Assembly: GCF_900176345.1 (NCBI RefSeq)
Contig: NZ_FWXU01000002.1
Span: 299,439 to 363,438, forward strand
DNA length: 64,000 bases
Direction: 5' to 3'
From: Rhizobium sp. RU36D
GTDB taxonomy: Bacteria; Pseudomonadota; Alphaproteobacteria; Rhizobiales; Rhizobiaceae
Shown: in pieces, positions 17,681 through 27,531 of the stretch
How the letters are laid out: every line of letters starts with the position of its first letter
Position numbering within the stretch: position 1 is the first letter of the stretch
The notes under the pieces: model-generated
What the model was told of the DNA's origin: nothing
Databases searched by the model: none
Seen by the model: the letters and a program-made list of their open reading frames with translations, nothing else
Made by a program: the position numbers and the translations under genes

Positions 17681-19180
17681 ATGACCAGCGTTATCGGCTC
17701 ATCCCTGTCAAACCTCACGGCGACCCTCGTTGCCCTCGTATCCGGCTTTCTCGTCAGCGTCATAGCATCGCGCCTGCTGGGGCCGACGGGTGCGGGCGCT
17801 GTTGCCTATGCGGTGTGGATCGCCGTCTGCGCCTCCGCCATCGCCGATCGCGGCTTCCCGCAAATGCTGCTGCGCCACGTCGCCTTCCTCCAGGACAAGG
17901 GCGAAGCGAGGTACCAACAGATCATCAACAGCGCCTTCCTGTCGTTCCTGCCCGCCGTCTGCGTCGTCTTCCTGGGCTTTACGGGTTACGCCCTCACCCT
18001 CTGGTCGGATGACCGGCAGGCGTCTTTGCTGTGGCTCGCCACCGGCCTGCTTTTTGCAAGCTATGCCTTCGCCGCCCTGTCGATCGCCATTGCCCGGGGC
18101 AAGGGCCGGTTCCGGGAAACGGCGCTGCTCACGGCGACGGGCAGCGCCTTGCAGGTGCCGGTCGTTCTCCTGGGCGCTGTCGTCGCCGGCCCCGTCGGGG
18201 TCGTGCTCGGCATGCTGACCCGCTATCTGCCGCAGGGACTGGCCCTGTCGCGCCATCTGCAACGCCCCTTTCGTGCGGTTCCAGGCGCCGTGACGCCTGA
18301 CATGAAGGCCTATCAGCGCAGTGTCTGGACGACAGACGTGATCGATGTCGTGCTGCTGGCGCGCATCGAATATGTCGTCATCGGCTTTTATCTCGGCCAT
18401 GCGGATCTCGGCTATTTCGCCGCGGCCATCGCGTTTGCCGGCCTGGTGACGCAATTGACCTTGCAGCTCTCGCCGGTCTTCCTCGTCGGGCTGTCGAAGA
18501 TATCGGCCGCAGACGGGACCGCGCTGCCGCAACAGCTTTATCGCAACGGTTTTCGCCTGACGGCGCTCGTCGTCTTTCCGCTCGGTCTCGGGGGCGCCGG
18601 GATCATTTCCGTCTTCCTGCCTCTGGTGTTCGGCCAGGATTTCCAGCCGGCGGCGGCGCCTGCGGTGCTTTTCCTGCTCGCCTCCGTGCCCGGCGGCCTG
18701 GCCGTCGTGCCCTGGTCCTATCTTGCTGCCCAGGCCCGTGCGGGCTTGCTGCTGCGGCTGACGCTCCTGTATGCCGCCGGCCTGTTTACCGCGCTGGCGC
18801 TCGTGGTGCCGGTCGCCGGCCTTCTTGGCGCCGCCGCCGTCCGGCTGGTCTCCGAACTCGTCTTCTTCTTGCTGCTGGGGGCCGCTGTTACCCGCAGTGG
18901 TGGACCTGCCGTCCCCTGGACGGATCTCCTGCGGATCTTCCTGGCCGCCGGCCTCTGCGGTATCTCCGCTTTCGCCGTCACGTCAGCCATGCCGTCGCTG
19001 GCGGGCGTGGTGATCGGTCTTGTCGCAGGTGCAGCCGGCTTCCTGCTCGGCATCAGGCTGCTATCGGTGGCAACGCCGGATGACGCGATGCGGGTGGAGC
19101 GGCTGGTGATCAGGCACGCGCCGTCGCGGCTGCGGGAGCCTGTGCTGCGCGCCGCGCGGCTGGTTCTGGGAGCCACCTGA
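17681..19180 (+). CDS. Polysaccharide/oligosaccharide flippase, Wzx/MATE-like
   Basis: Integral membrane protein of 499 residues with about 12-14 helices; the start SSLSNLTATLVALVSGFLVS followed by SRLLGPTGAGAVAY is typical of Wzx/RfbX/MurJ-superfamily flippases that move lipid-linked oligosaccharides across the inner membrane. ATG 17681 is chosen because AAAAGG lies just upstream; ATG 17666 and ATG 17594 are in frame but lack a good SD, and 17594 collides with the divergent gene. It stands between an ATP-grasp enzyme and a glycosyltransferase, suggesting a small surface-glycan locus. Wzy and priming transferase genes are not seen here. Confidence 0.8.
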   Translation: MTSVIGSSLSNLTATLVALVSGFLVSVIASRLLGPTGAGAVAYAVWIAVCASAIADRGFPQMLLRHVAFLQDKGEARYQQIINSAFLSFLPAVCVVFLGFTGYALTLWSDDRQASLLWLATGLLFASYAFAALSIAIARGKGRFRETALLTATGSALQVPVVLLGAVVAGPVGVVLGMLTRYLPQGLALSRHLQRPFRAVPGAVTPDMKAYQRSVWTTDVIDVVLLARIEYVVIGFYLGHADLGYFAAAIAFAGLVTQLTLQLSPVFLVGLSKISAADGTALPQQLYRNGFRLTALVVFPLGLGGAGIISVFLPLVFGQDFQPAAAPAVLFLLASVPGGLAVVPWSYLAAQARAGLLLRLTLLYAAGLFTALALVVPVAGLLGAAAVRLVSELVFFLLLGAAVTRSGGPAVPWTDLLRIFLAAGLCGISAFAVTSAMPSLAGVVIGLVAGAAGFLLGIRLLSVATPDDAMRVERLVIRHAPSRLREPVLRAARLVLGAT

Positions 19181-19212
19181 CCCGGTGTGCCGGTCAACGC
19201 TCCGGGCAGACG

Positions 19213-20331
19213 TCAGCCCGGAAATGCCGTTGCCAGGGTTCGCCGAGCCACTTCGTTCCATGACAGGATCTCGCCCTTCAGCGGCGTGTCCCTGTGCCAG
19301 GAAAGCGCCTGGTTCATGAGGGACGTCCAGTCATTCCGGCCCTCAAGCGAATAGCTGATCTCATTGCCGCGGGTGGCGGGAATGATATCCGGCAGGATCA
19401 CCGGCAGGCGACAATGGGCATATTGCATGAGCTTCAGGCTGGATTCCGCCAGATAGGTTTCCTCTGTCTTCATCTTGTAGGGCGCAAGTCCGATATCCGC
19501 GTGCCGGATATGCGATGCCACGGTTCGGAAGGATTGCTCCCCATGCAGCCTTACGTTTTCGGGCCTGTCGCCCTTCCACTTGATGCCGAACAAATGAAAC
19601 GCAACGTCCGGTGCCGCCCTGGCAAGTTCGGTAACGACCTGCCTGTCGAACAGCATGTCCCCGGCGGCCACCACATTGCGGCTTCCCTTGGGGTAGGGAG
19701 AGGTCGAGGCAGCCTCGAAGGCGTCGAAATCGATGCCTTGCGGCACGAAATTCACCTGTCCGCCTGATGGCAGCAATTCGCCCAGGCGTTTCGATGGCAC
19801 GCAGACACTGTCGAAATCGGCAATCAACCTGCGCTCCAGCCGCGAGAGGATGGGGGCAGCCCCGACGCTTTGCAGCAGGTCGCGACAGAAATAGAGCAGC
19901 TTGGCCTTCGGATTGAGCCGCCGCACCAGATCCACGAAAACCAGCGATGTGCCGCTTTCAAACACCACCAGATCCGCCGCGCCTACGCGACTGGAAACGA
20001 AGCGTGGAAGATAGCTGCCATAAAGCGCAAACAGCGGCTCCAGCAGGCGGTTGACGAGGGGACGCGCGCTGCTGAAGGCATGGATGGGGGGAATATAGGC
20101 GCCCGCATGCAGGTTGGGGGCAAGGCTCACATAGCGATTGTTTTGCTGCCGGCGCAGCACCTCGAATCGGGCGCTGTTCTTCAGCCGGCTGATCAGGCTG
20201 TGGCCGATCGAGGTGAACGAGACCTCGTGGCCCTCCTCGGCCCATTTGCGTGCCACGAAGTGGATGCTGGCCTTTCGTTGACACTCCACAAAGGCATGCT
20301 GCGTGAGTAGGACGATCTTTACCCTCCGCAT
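19213..20331 (-). CDS. Glycosyltransferase, GT-B fold, GumK-like
   Basis: Protein of 372 residues with a Rossmann start (VKIVLLTQHAF), an N-terminal acceptor domain (IHFVARKWAEEGHEVSF) and a C-terminal donor domain with VNFVPQGIDFDAF and DIGLAPYKMKTEETYLAESSL. The overall look resembles GumK, the GT70 glucuronosyltransferase of xanthan synthesis, but this is recalled similarity rather than a search result. It probably adds one sugar to a lipid-linked intermediate at the cytoplasmic face. It converges on the flippase gene with a 32-base gap. Confidence 0.68.
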   Translation of the reverse strand: MRRVKIVLLTQHAFVECQRKASIHFVARKWAEEGHEVSFTSIGHSLISRLKNSARFEVLRRQQNNRYVSLAPNLHAGAYIPPIHAFSSARPLVNRLLEPLFALYGSYLPRFVSSRVGAADLVVFESGTSLVFVDLVRRLNPKAKLLYFCRDLLQSVGAAPILSRLERRLIADFDSVCVPSKRLGELLPSGGQVNFVPQGIDFDAFEAASTSPYPKGSRNVVAAGDMLFDRQVVTELARAAPDVAFHLFGIKWKGDRPENVRLHGEQSFRTVASHIRHADIGLAPYKMKTEETYLAESSLKLMQYAHCRLPVILPDIIPATRGNEISYSLEGRNDWTSLMNQALSWHRDTPLKGEILSWNEVARRTLATAFPG

Positions 20332-20739
20332 GATGGAAACTCAACTTTCCTCAAAATGCCCCCCTCTGCATGTCGTAAGTCTCGCAATACAAAGGGTTTA
20401 ACCTGCAATCGTACCCAATATGGGTTAGAGGCCGAACACTTTTTCGTGAATGGAGGCGAGCCGCTCTAAACACGGCGGTGCCTTCAGGCTTACGGATGCA
20501 CAACCGCAGGCCAGTCAGGTTTGCCGTGTATCGCGCGGCGACAGCAACCCAGGGGCAAGCATCTTGTGGTCCAGTCACAAACGGCTGAAAAACCGGCGCG
20601 ATCGAAATAGGCGCAAGTTTTGTCATTGAAAAAGCTAACGAGTTGTTCATAAACAGTCGCGGGGAGGATTTCGCTGGTCGCAGCGCTCCCAAGTTTTATC
20701 AGATTTGTTTGATGCAATTATATTGAGGAGGGGTGTTGA
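20332..20739. other. Intergenic region upstream of the TpsA gene
   Basis: About 400 bp between divergently transcribed genes. Short open frames here lack SD sequences and protein-like composition. The part nearest the adhesin is AT-rich (about 20690-20735) and ends with GAGGAGG before the ATG at 20740. It presumably holds the promoters of both flanking genes; I recognise no operator. Confidence 0.4.
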
Positions 20740-23700
20740 ATGACGGTGCGAGTCCGAAGCTTCCGGCGCAAAACAGCCCTCCTTCTCGCGACGGTTTCGT
20801 TGCCGCTTCCCGCAATTTCCCAGGAAATCCTGCCGACCGGCGGCAGCTTTGTCGCGGGCTCCGGGGATTTCCAGACATCCGCCAATGGCCTTGTCATCGA
20901 CCAGACCAGCGGCACGGCCATCGTTGAATGGCAGGGTTTCTCCGTCGGGTCTGGTGCCCAGGTGCATTTCGACAATGGCGCGGGGGCAACGCTCAACCGC
21001 GTGACGGGCAATATCGGCTCAGAGATCAACGGATCGCTGACGGCCACGGGCTCGGTCTATCTGGTCAATCCGGCCGGCATCGTCGTTGGCCCCGGCGGCA
21101 CCATCTCCACCGGCGGCAATTTCTTTGCCTCCACTCATGATGTCTCCAACCAGCAATTCCTGGCCGGCGGCGACATGACTTTCGCGGGCGAATCGAAGGC
21201 ATCCGTCGTCAATCTCGGCAGGATCAATTCGGCCACCGGTGACGTCGCGCTGATTGCCCGCGCTGTCGACAATTCCGGAACTATCACTGCTGAAAATGGC
21301 ACCGTCGGCCTGCTGGCGGGCTATGAGATCCTCGCGAAGGATGCCGCCGATGACGACGGGCTGTTTGCCGTGGTGGTCGGCGGCTCCGATACGGAGGCAT
21401 CCAATTCCGGCATGATCTCCGCGGCAAATGCCGAATTGCGCGCCAATGGCGGCAATGTCTATGCGCTGGCGGGCAATACCGGCGGCGTCGTCAAGGCAAC
21501 AGGTGTCAGCAGCCAGGGCGGCCGCATCTTCCTGACGGCAGGTGCCGGCGGCAAGGTCAAGGTCACCGGCAAGGTCAGCGCTACCAGGCGCCAGACGGCC
21601 AGCCTGCCGACCCATGTTCCCGTGCCGCAGCCGCGCCCGGAAAGCGGCGGCGACATCCGCATCTCTGGCCGAGAGGTAAGGCTCGAGAGCGCGGTCGAGG
21701 CGAAGGGCACGACGGGTGCCGGCGGCACCATCGTCGCCACGGGCGACCGGGTCCTGCTCGGTTCGGCGGCCCTGGTCGATGCATCAGGCGCGACGGGTGG
21801 TACAGTTCTGATCGGTGGTGATTTCCAGGGCGGCTACAATCCTGCGACGAAGTTGCTGGCGGAAAATGTCGCGACGGCCGACAAGGTCGCGGTTCTCAAT
21901 GGTGCAAAGATCCGGGTGGATGGCACGTCCGGGGCCGGCGGTCGGGCGGTAGTCTGGTCGGATGACACCACGATCTTCGATGGCATGATCTCCGCGACAG
22001 CAGCGTCTGGCGGCGCGGGCGGTCTCGTCGAGACGTCGGGGCACAACCTGCTGCTGGGTGGCAATGTCGCCATCTCGACGCTTTCCGAAAGCGGCGCCGC
22101 CGGCACCTGGCTGATCGATCCCTACAACATCACGATCTCGTCGTCGGCTACCAGCACGCTATCCGTCGACACGGCTTCGAATCCATGGTCGGTTAATCCG
22201 AATGGCAGCGGCGCCAATATCAATAGCACCACCTTGTCTTCGTATCTGGCATCGTCGAATGTCACCATTACGACGAACGGTGCCGGTGTCGAGGCCGGAA
22301 ATATCACCGTAAATGCGACGGTCTCCTGGTCTACGGCAAATACCCTGTCGTTGATTGCCGATGCCAGCACGGGCGGCGTTTTCATCAACTCCAACATCAC
22401 CGGCACCAATTCCGGAAGCAGCCTTATTCTCAGCGCCGGTTCCGGCGGCATCAGCCAGGCTGGCGGCACGGTAATCCGGGCGGGGACGATGACAGTGACG
22501 ACCGCCAATGGCGGTTCGGTGTCGCTGACAAACGGCAACCTGGTGAGCTCGCTCGGAACATCGAGTGTTGACGGCTCCTTCTCGCTGACAACCAACGAGG
22601 CTCTGACCGTCACCGGCAACATCACCACCAATGGTACGCTGTCCCTGGTCACGAATACAGGTAATCTTACCGTCAACGGCTTGCTCACCGACAGCCACGC
22701 GAATTCGAGCCTGACCCTGAACGCAGCCGCCGGACTTTCGATCGGCAAGAGTATCAGCCGGACGGGAAGCGGCGCGGCTGTCAGCCTCAATTACGGCGCG
22801 AGCTACAGCCTGATCAACGGCGCGCGCATCTCGCTGCCCGGCAGCAGCGCCACGCTCACCATCAACAGCCAGGCCTATACCCTCATTCGCGATGTCACCG
22901 GGCTGCAGGCGATCGGCACTTCCGGCTACTATGCCTTGGCCGGTGATATCGATGCCTCGGCGACTTCGGGCTGGAACAGCAATGCGGGCTTCGCACCGAT
23001 ATCAGGCTTCACCGGCACGTTTTCCGGCCTCGGCCATATCATCAACGGCCTGACCATCAACCGCTCTGGGACCACCCGGCAAGGGCTGTTCGGTGATACC
23101 AACAACGCGACCCTGCGGGACGTCACACTGTCCAATATCTCTGTCACTGGCTCGGCCCGTGTCGGCGGTCTTGTCGGCGAGGCCGCAAACTCGACCTTCA
23201 CCAATATTCATGTCACGGGCAGCGTGACCGCTTCTCAGGAAGCTGGTGGTATTGCGGGTTGGATCGCGGAATCCACACTGTCCAAGTCCTCCTCGTCCGC
23301 ATCCGTCACCGTTACAGCCAATGGCGCCGGCGGCCTTGCGGGCTATGCCCTGTACACAGTCGGCATTTCAGACTCTTACGCTACGGGATCGGTGACGGCA
23401 GCCACCAATGCCGGTGGCCTCGTCGGTCAGGCCTTGGGCGGGCCGCTGACCCTCAGCAACGTCTATGCCAGCGGCAAGGTTACCGGGACGAGCAGTGCCG
23501 GCGGCCTGCTCGGCGTAATGGATCAGGGCGATGTGGCGCTAACCAATGCTTATTGGGACGCGAATTCGACCGGTCAGGCTGCCGCCGTCGCCACACTGAC
23601 CGCGGCAACCGCCACTGGATCGGCCACCGACGTCTCCAGCGCCCCGCGCACTCAGGCCACCTATTCCGGCTTCGATTTCACCAACACCTGGGTGATGATC

Positions 23701-26700
23701 AACGACACGCGGCCGATGCTGCGCAACGAATATTCGACGGTCATCGTGACGGCGGCGGCCCTGCAGCTGATGTCGCTCGATCTCGCCGCCAGCTATAAGC
23801 TCGGCTCCAACCTCGATCTCACCAGCGCCTTCACCGCGGCCGGCGGCTATTACAGCGGCCTGTGGGGAAGCTCCGGCTTCTCGTCGATCGGGACCAACAG
23901 CACCGCCTTCACCGGCAGCTTTGACGGCCAGAACCACACCATAACGGGCCTTTCCATCAACCGCAGCGGCGCCAACTATGTCGGCCTGTTCGGCTATACG
24001 AACGGCGCCACCGTCAGCAATGTGGTGCTGTCGGGCGGCAGCTTCACGGGTAACAGCAATGTCGGCTCGCTGATCGGATACATGCAGGGCGGCAGCGTCT
24101 CTGCCGCGTCATCGAACGCGACCGTCAGCAGTGTGAGCACCACCGAATCAAACGCTGGCGGCCTCATCGGCACCGTCAACGGCAGTGCCGTCAGCGACAC
24201 CTGGGCCAACGGCAATGTCACGGGTGCCGGGTACAATGTCGGCGGCCTGGTCGGCTATCTCGTGAACGGCAGCACGATCACCCGGTCCTATGCAACAGGC
24301 AATGTCACCGGAACCAGCACAAGCTATGGCTATATCGGCGGCTTTGTCGGGAATGCCGAAAACATGGGTATCACGATCAGCGAGTCCTACGCCACGGGCA
24401 CAGTCACCGGCAGCGCCGGCCCCATCGGTGGCTTCATAGGCCACAACCAGGCCACGATCACCGATTCCTATTCGACCGGCAACGTCGTCGGCCTTGGTTC
24501 CGCCACTGAGGTCGGCGGCTTCGCTGGCGCGAACTACATGGACGGTACCATCAGCAACGCCTATTCGACAGGTCGCGTGAGCGGGGCGTCTTCCATTGGC
24601 GGATTCGCCGGTTACAACTACAACACCAGCTCAGCCATCACCAATGCCTATTGGAACACCCAGACCAGCGGCCAGTCGAGCGGCATCGGCGGCGGCTCGG
24701 GCAGCGCCACGGCCCGCACCACCGCGCAGCTCCAGGGCAGCCTGCCGGCAGGCTTCTCGTCTTCCATCTGGGGCACCGGGACAAACCTTTATCCCTATCT
24801 GCAATGGCGTTACTCCACCACGCCCACAGCCGTATCCGGCTATGCCTACAGCGATGCGGGAACGACGGCGCTCACGGGCGCGACCGTCACCGCCGTCTCG
24901 GGCGGCAGCAGGATCGGCAGCGGCGGCACGGGCGACAACGGATACTATTATATCCTGTTGGCGCCGGGGACTTCGGTCGGATCGTCAGGCGTCATGACCT
25001 ATCTGGATGAGGGCGCCACCAAGGGGGCCGCCTTCACCGATATCGTCGGCACCAACGGCGTCCAGAATATTTCGATCTATGGCACGGCGGCGCGGATCAC
25101 CACCGGCGCGACGACGCTCACCGCGACGCGGACGAATTATCTCTCAGCGACGAACGGGTATGCCGACAACGATTTGTCGTTCCTGTCAGGGTCATCGACA
25201 ACACCATTGACCACGACGGCTGGCTATGGCCTTTACCTCAATACCACAGGCAACTACACGCTGGATGCCAGCCTCGGGTCCTCGGGCCTGCTCAGCCTCG
25301 ATAGCGGCGGCACATTTGGCGTCAGCGGTGCGATCACGCTTTCTGCCGCCGGCGCGCTCAGCATTGCCGACGCGGTCTCCTGGTCCGATTCATCCAGCCT
25401 GACCCTGACCACGACATCGAGCGGCAATGTCAGCCTCGGCGGTGCGGTCACCGCCACCAGCGGCACCTTGACCCTCAACGCCGCCGGCAGCATCAGCACA
25501 ACGGTCGCCATTAATGTCGGGACCTTCAATTTCACTGCGGGTACCTGGAGTCAGGTCGCGGCGACACTGCCGTCCTTCTCCGCCAACAATTTTGCTCTGA
25601 GCACTGGCGCAACCTTCCTGCGCGCCACCGGCGGCGATGGAACGGCGGGCACGCCCTACCAGATCGCCGACATCTACGGCCTTCAGGGCATGGCCTCAAG
25701 CAGTCTGCTGGCGCAGAATTTCGTGCTGACGGGCAATATCAGCGCGACCGCGACATCCGGCTGGAATTCCGGCGCAGGCTTCCTCTCGATCGGCAACTCG
25801 ACCACCGCCTTCACCGGCAGCCTGAGCGGCGCCGGCTATACGATCAGCGGCCTGACGGTCTCCCGGCCCACGATTTCGGCCGGCCTGTTCGGGGTCATCG
25901 GCTCAGGCGGCAGCGTCAGCAATCTCACCGTTTCGGGTACGGTGAACGCCCTGAACGCCGGCATTCTGGTCGGCGCCAATGGCGGCACGATCAGCAATGT
26001 CACCACATCAGGCAGTGCCGGCAACACCGGGGCTTCATTTCCGGGTCGGATCGGCGGGATCGCCGGCAGCAATAGCGGCACCATCACCGGCTCGTCCTCA
26101 TCGGCGACGGTCAGTGCCGCGGATTCCAGCGACACCGGCGGCCTTGTCGGTACCAATACCGGCACGGTCAGCGGCTCCTATGCCACCGGCAGCGTCACGA
26201 CAGGCAATGACGGCCGCGCCGGCGGTCTCGTCGGCTACCATGTGTCAGGCACGGTCAGTGGGTCCTTCGCGACAGGCGCGGTAACGGCCGGCACCGGCAC
26301 CACGGGTGTGGCGGGCGGCCTCGTGGGGGTCAACGATGCGGCGATCACCAATACCTATGCCACCGGCAATATCACCGGCGGCGTCGTCGGCGGTGGCCTA
26401 GTCGGCAACAACAGCGGCACCATCACCAACAGCTATGCCACCGGCACCCTTCCCTCGGCGGCCGCCCCCTATGGCGGGTTGATCGGCCATAACACCGGAA
26501 CGGCGACTGCAAGCTTCTGGAACACCACGACATCGGGCACCAGCCTCGGCGTCGGCAGCGGCTCGTCGACCGGCGTCACCGGCATCAGCACCACGCAGAT
26601 GCGCACGCTCTCCACCTTCACCGGCGCCAGCTGGAGCATCGATGATGCCGGCGGCACGTCGTCGATCTGGCGCATCTATGGCGGCAATACCGGCCCGCTT

Positions 26701-27531
26701 CTGCGCGGCTTCATGACGGCCATGACGGTCACCGGCGGCAGCGGCACCAAGGTTTATGACGCCTCGGCATCCAGCACCGATGTCGGTACGCTCACCTACA
26801 GCATCTCGGGCTACAACACCTCGCTCGTCTCCGGCACGGCCGGATACACCAGTTCCAGTGCCAATGTCGGCGGCTATAGCGGCGCCGGCCTCACCCTGGG
26901 CGGGCTCTATTCCAGCCAGTTGGGTTACGACCTGACGCTTGCGGCCGGCTCCCTGTCGATTACCACGCGCGCCATCACGGTGACGGCGGATGACAAGTCG
27001 ATGACGGCCGGTTCCACCGTTCCGAGCCTCACCTATGTCCTTGGTGGACTGGGCCTTGCCGGCAGCGACAGCCTGACCGGCAGCCTCGCAACATCAGCCT
27101 CCTCGACCTCATCGGCCGGTGTCTACTCCATCACCCAGGGCACGCTTGCGGCGTCTGCCAACTACGCCATGACCTTTGTAGACGGGGCGCTGACCGTGAC
27201 GGGAACGCTCACCCCGACACCGAACCCAACTCCAACCCCGACGCCGACGCCTATCGTCATCCCGACGCTGCCGCCGGTGATCACGCCTGTGGTGCCGACG
27301 GTACCGGTGCAGGTCCAGACGGTGCCCGTCGTTCAGGTTTCGTCCGTCTTCCCGTCGTCGTCGGTCATCGAGCTGTCCTCCAGCATCAGCTTTGAACAAG
27401 CTGCTGCGGATACGCAGGACGATGCGACCTCCTGCCCCTCCGGTGCCGTCATGGGCGCGGCCTGCGCCAGCGTACCCCACCCGGTCAATCGGTCGGTCAG
27501 CCCGTTTATCACATTTGGATCCATTGAATGA
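20740..27531 (+). CDS. TpsA two-partner-secretion exoprotein, filamentous-haemagglutinin type
   Basis: Protein of 2263 residues. A signal peptide ends near PAISQ; the TPS secretion domain follows to about residue 250, with the NPAGIVVGPGG variant of the NPNGI motif. Then come three modules (about 710-1000, 1005-1365, 1640-1990) of aligned design: a localisation segment, FTGSF/HTITGL-type strands, GLFG and runs of GGLVG/GGFVG (GLUG motifs). An MBG-like domain (about 2010-2155) has KVYDAS and ITVTADDKS. A Pro/Thr linker (about 2157-2200) precedes a short C-terminus. Predicted to be a long beta-helix exported by the downstream TpsB and used in adhesion or biofilm formation. A strong SD GAGGAGG marks the start. 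It overlaps tpsB by ATGA. Confidence 0.88.
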   Translation: MTVRVRSFRRKTALLLATVSLPLPAISQEILPTGGSFVAGSGDFQTSANGLVIDQTSGTAIVEWQGFSVGSGAQVHFDNGAGATLNRVTGNIGSEINGSLTATGSVYLVNPAGIVVGPGGTISTGGNFFASTHDVSNQQFLAGGDMTFAGESKASVVNLGRINSATGDVALIARAVDNSGTITAENGTVGLLAGYEILAKDAADDDGLFAVVVGGSDTEASNSGMISAANAELRANGGNVYALAGNTGGVVKATGVSSQGGRIFLTAGAGGKVKVTGKVSATRRQTASLPTHVPVPQPRPESGGDIRISGREVRLESAVEAKGTTGAGGTIVATGDRVLLGSAALVDASGATGGTVLIGGDFQGGYNPATKLLAENVATADKVAVLNGAKIRVDGTSGAGGRAVVWSDDTTIFDGMISATAASGGAGGLVETSGHNLLLGGNVAISTLSESGAAGTWLIDPYNITISSSATSTLSVDTASNPWSVNPNGSGANINSTTLSSYLASSNVTITTNGAGVEAGNITVNATVSWSTANTLSLIADASTGGVFINSNITGTNSGSSLILSAGSGGISQAGGTVIRAGTMTVTTANGGSVSLTNGNLVSSLGTSSVDGSFSLTTNEALTVTGNITTNGTLSLVTNTGNLTVNGLLTDSHANSSLTLNAAAGLSIGKSISRTGSGAAVSLNYGASYSLINGARISLPGSSATLTINSQAYTLIRDVTGLQAIGTSGYYALAGDIDASATSGWNSNAGFAPISGFTGTFSGLGHIINGLTINRSGTTRQGLFGDTNNATLRDVTLSNISVTGSARVGGLVGEAANSTFTNIHVTGSVTASQEAGGIAGWIAESTLSKSSSSASVTVTANGAGGLAGYALYTVGISDSYATGSVTAATNAGGLVGQALGGPLTLSNVYASGKVTGTSSAGGLLGVMDQGDVALTNAYWDANSTGQAAAVATLTAATATGSATDVSSAPRTQATYSGFDFTNTWVMINDTRPMLRNEYSTVIVTAAALQLMSLDLAASYKLGSNLDLTSAFTAAGGYYSGLWGSSGFSSIGTNSTAFTGSFDGQNHTITGLSINRSGANYVGLFGYTNGATVSNVVLSGGSFTGNSNVGSLIGYMQGGSVSAASSNATVSSVSTTESNAGGLIGTVNGSAVSDTWANGNVTGAGYNVGGLVGYLVNGSTITRSYATGNVTGTSTSYGYIGGFVGNAENMGITISESYATGTVTGSAGPIGGFIGHNQATITDSYSTGNVVGLGSATEVGGFAGANYMDGTISNAYSTGRVSGASSIGGFAGYNYNTSSAITNAYWNTQTSGQSSGIGGGSGSATARTTAQLQGSLPAGFSSSIWGTGTNLYPYLQWRYSTTPTAVSGYAYSDAGTTALTGATVTAVSGGSRIGSGGTGDNGYYYILLAPGTSVGSSGVMTYLDEGATKGAAFTDIVGTNGVQNISIYGTAARITTGATTLTATRTNYLSATNGYADNDLSFLSGSSTTPLTTTAGYGLYLNTTGNYTLDASLGSSGLLSLDSGGTFGVSGAITLSAAGALSIADAVSWSDSSSLTLTTTSSGNVSLGGAVTATSGTLTLNAAGSISTTVAINVGTFNFTAGTWSQVAATLPSFSANNFALSTGATFLRATGGDGTAGTPYQIADIYGLQGMASSSLLAQNFVLTGNISATATSGWNSGAGFLSIGNSTTAFTGSLSGAGYTISGLTVSRPTISAGLFGVIGSGGSVSNLTVSGTVNALNAGILVGANGGTISNVTTSGSAGNTGASFPGRIGGIAGSNSGTITGSSSSATVSAADSSDTGGLVGTNTGTVSGSYATGSVTTGNDGRAGGLVGYHVSGTVSGSFATGAVTAGTGTTGVAGGLVGVNDAAITNTYATGNITGGVVGGGLVGNNSGTITNSYATGTLPSAAAPYGGLIGHNTGTATASFWNTTTSGTSLGVGSGSSTGVTGISTTQMRTLSTFTGASWSIDDAGGTSSIWRIYGGNTGPLLRGFMTAMTVTGGSGTKVYDASASSTDVGTLTYSISGYNTSLVSGTAGYTSSSANVGGYSGAGLTLGGLYSSQLGYDLTLAAGSLSITTRAITVTADDKSMTAGSTVPSLTYVLGGLGLAGSDSLTGSLATSASSTSSAGVYSITQGTLAASANYAMTFVDGALTVTGTLTPTPNPTPTPTPTPIVIPTLPPVITPVVPTVPVQVQTVPVVQVSSVFPSSSVIELSSSISFEQAAADTQDDATSCPSGAVMGAACASVPHPVNRSVSPFITFGSIE

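Noticed and set aside
27205..27340. Short tandem repeats that might be CRISPR-like
   Set aside because: They are in-frame Pro/Thr codons of the TpsA linker, with no spacers between constant repeats.
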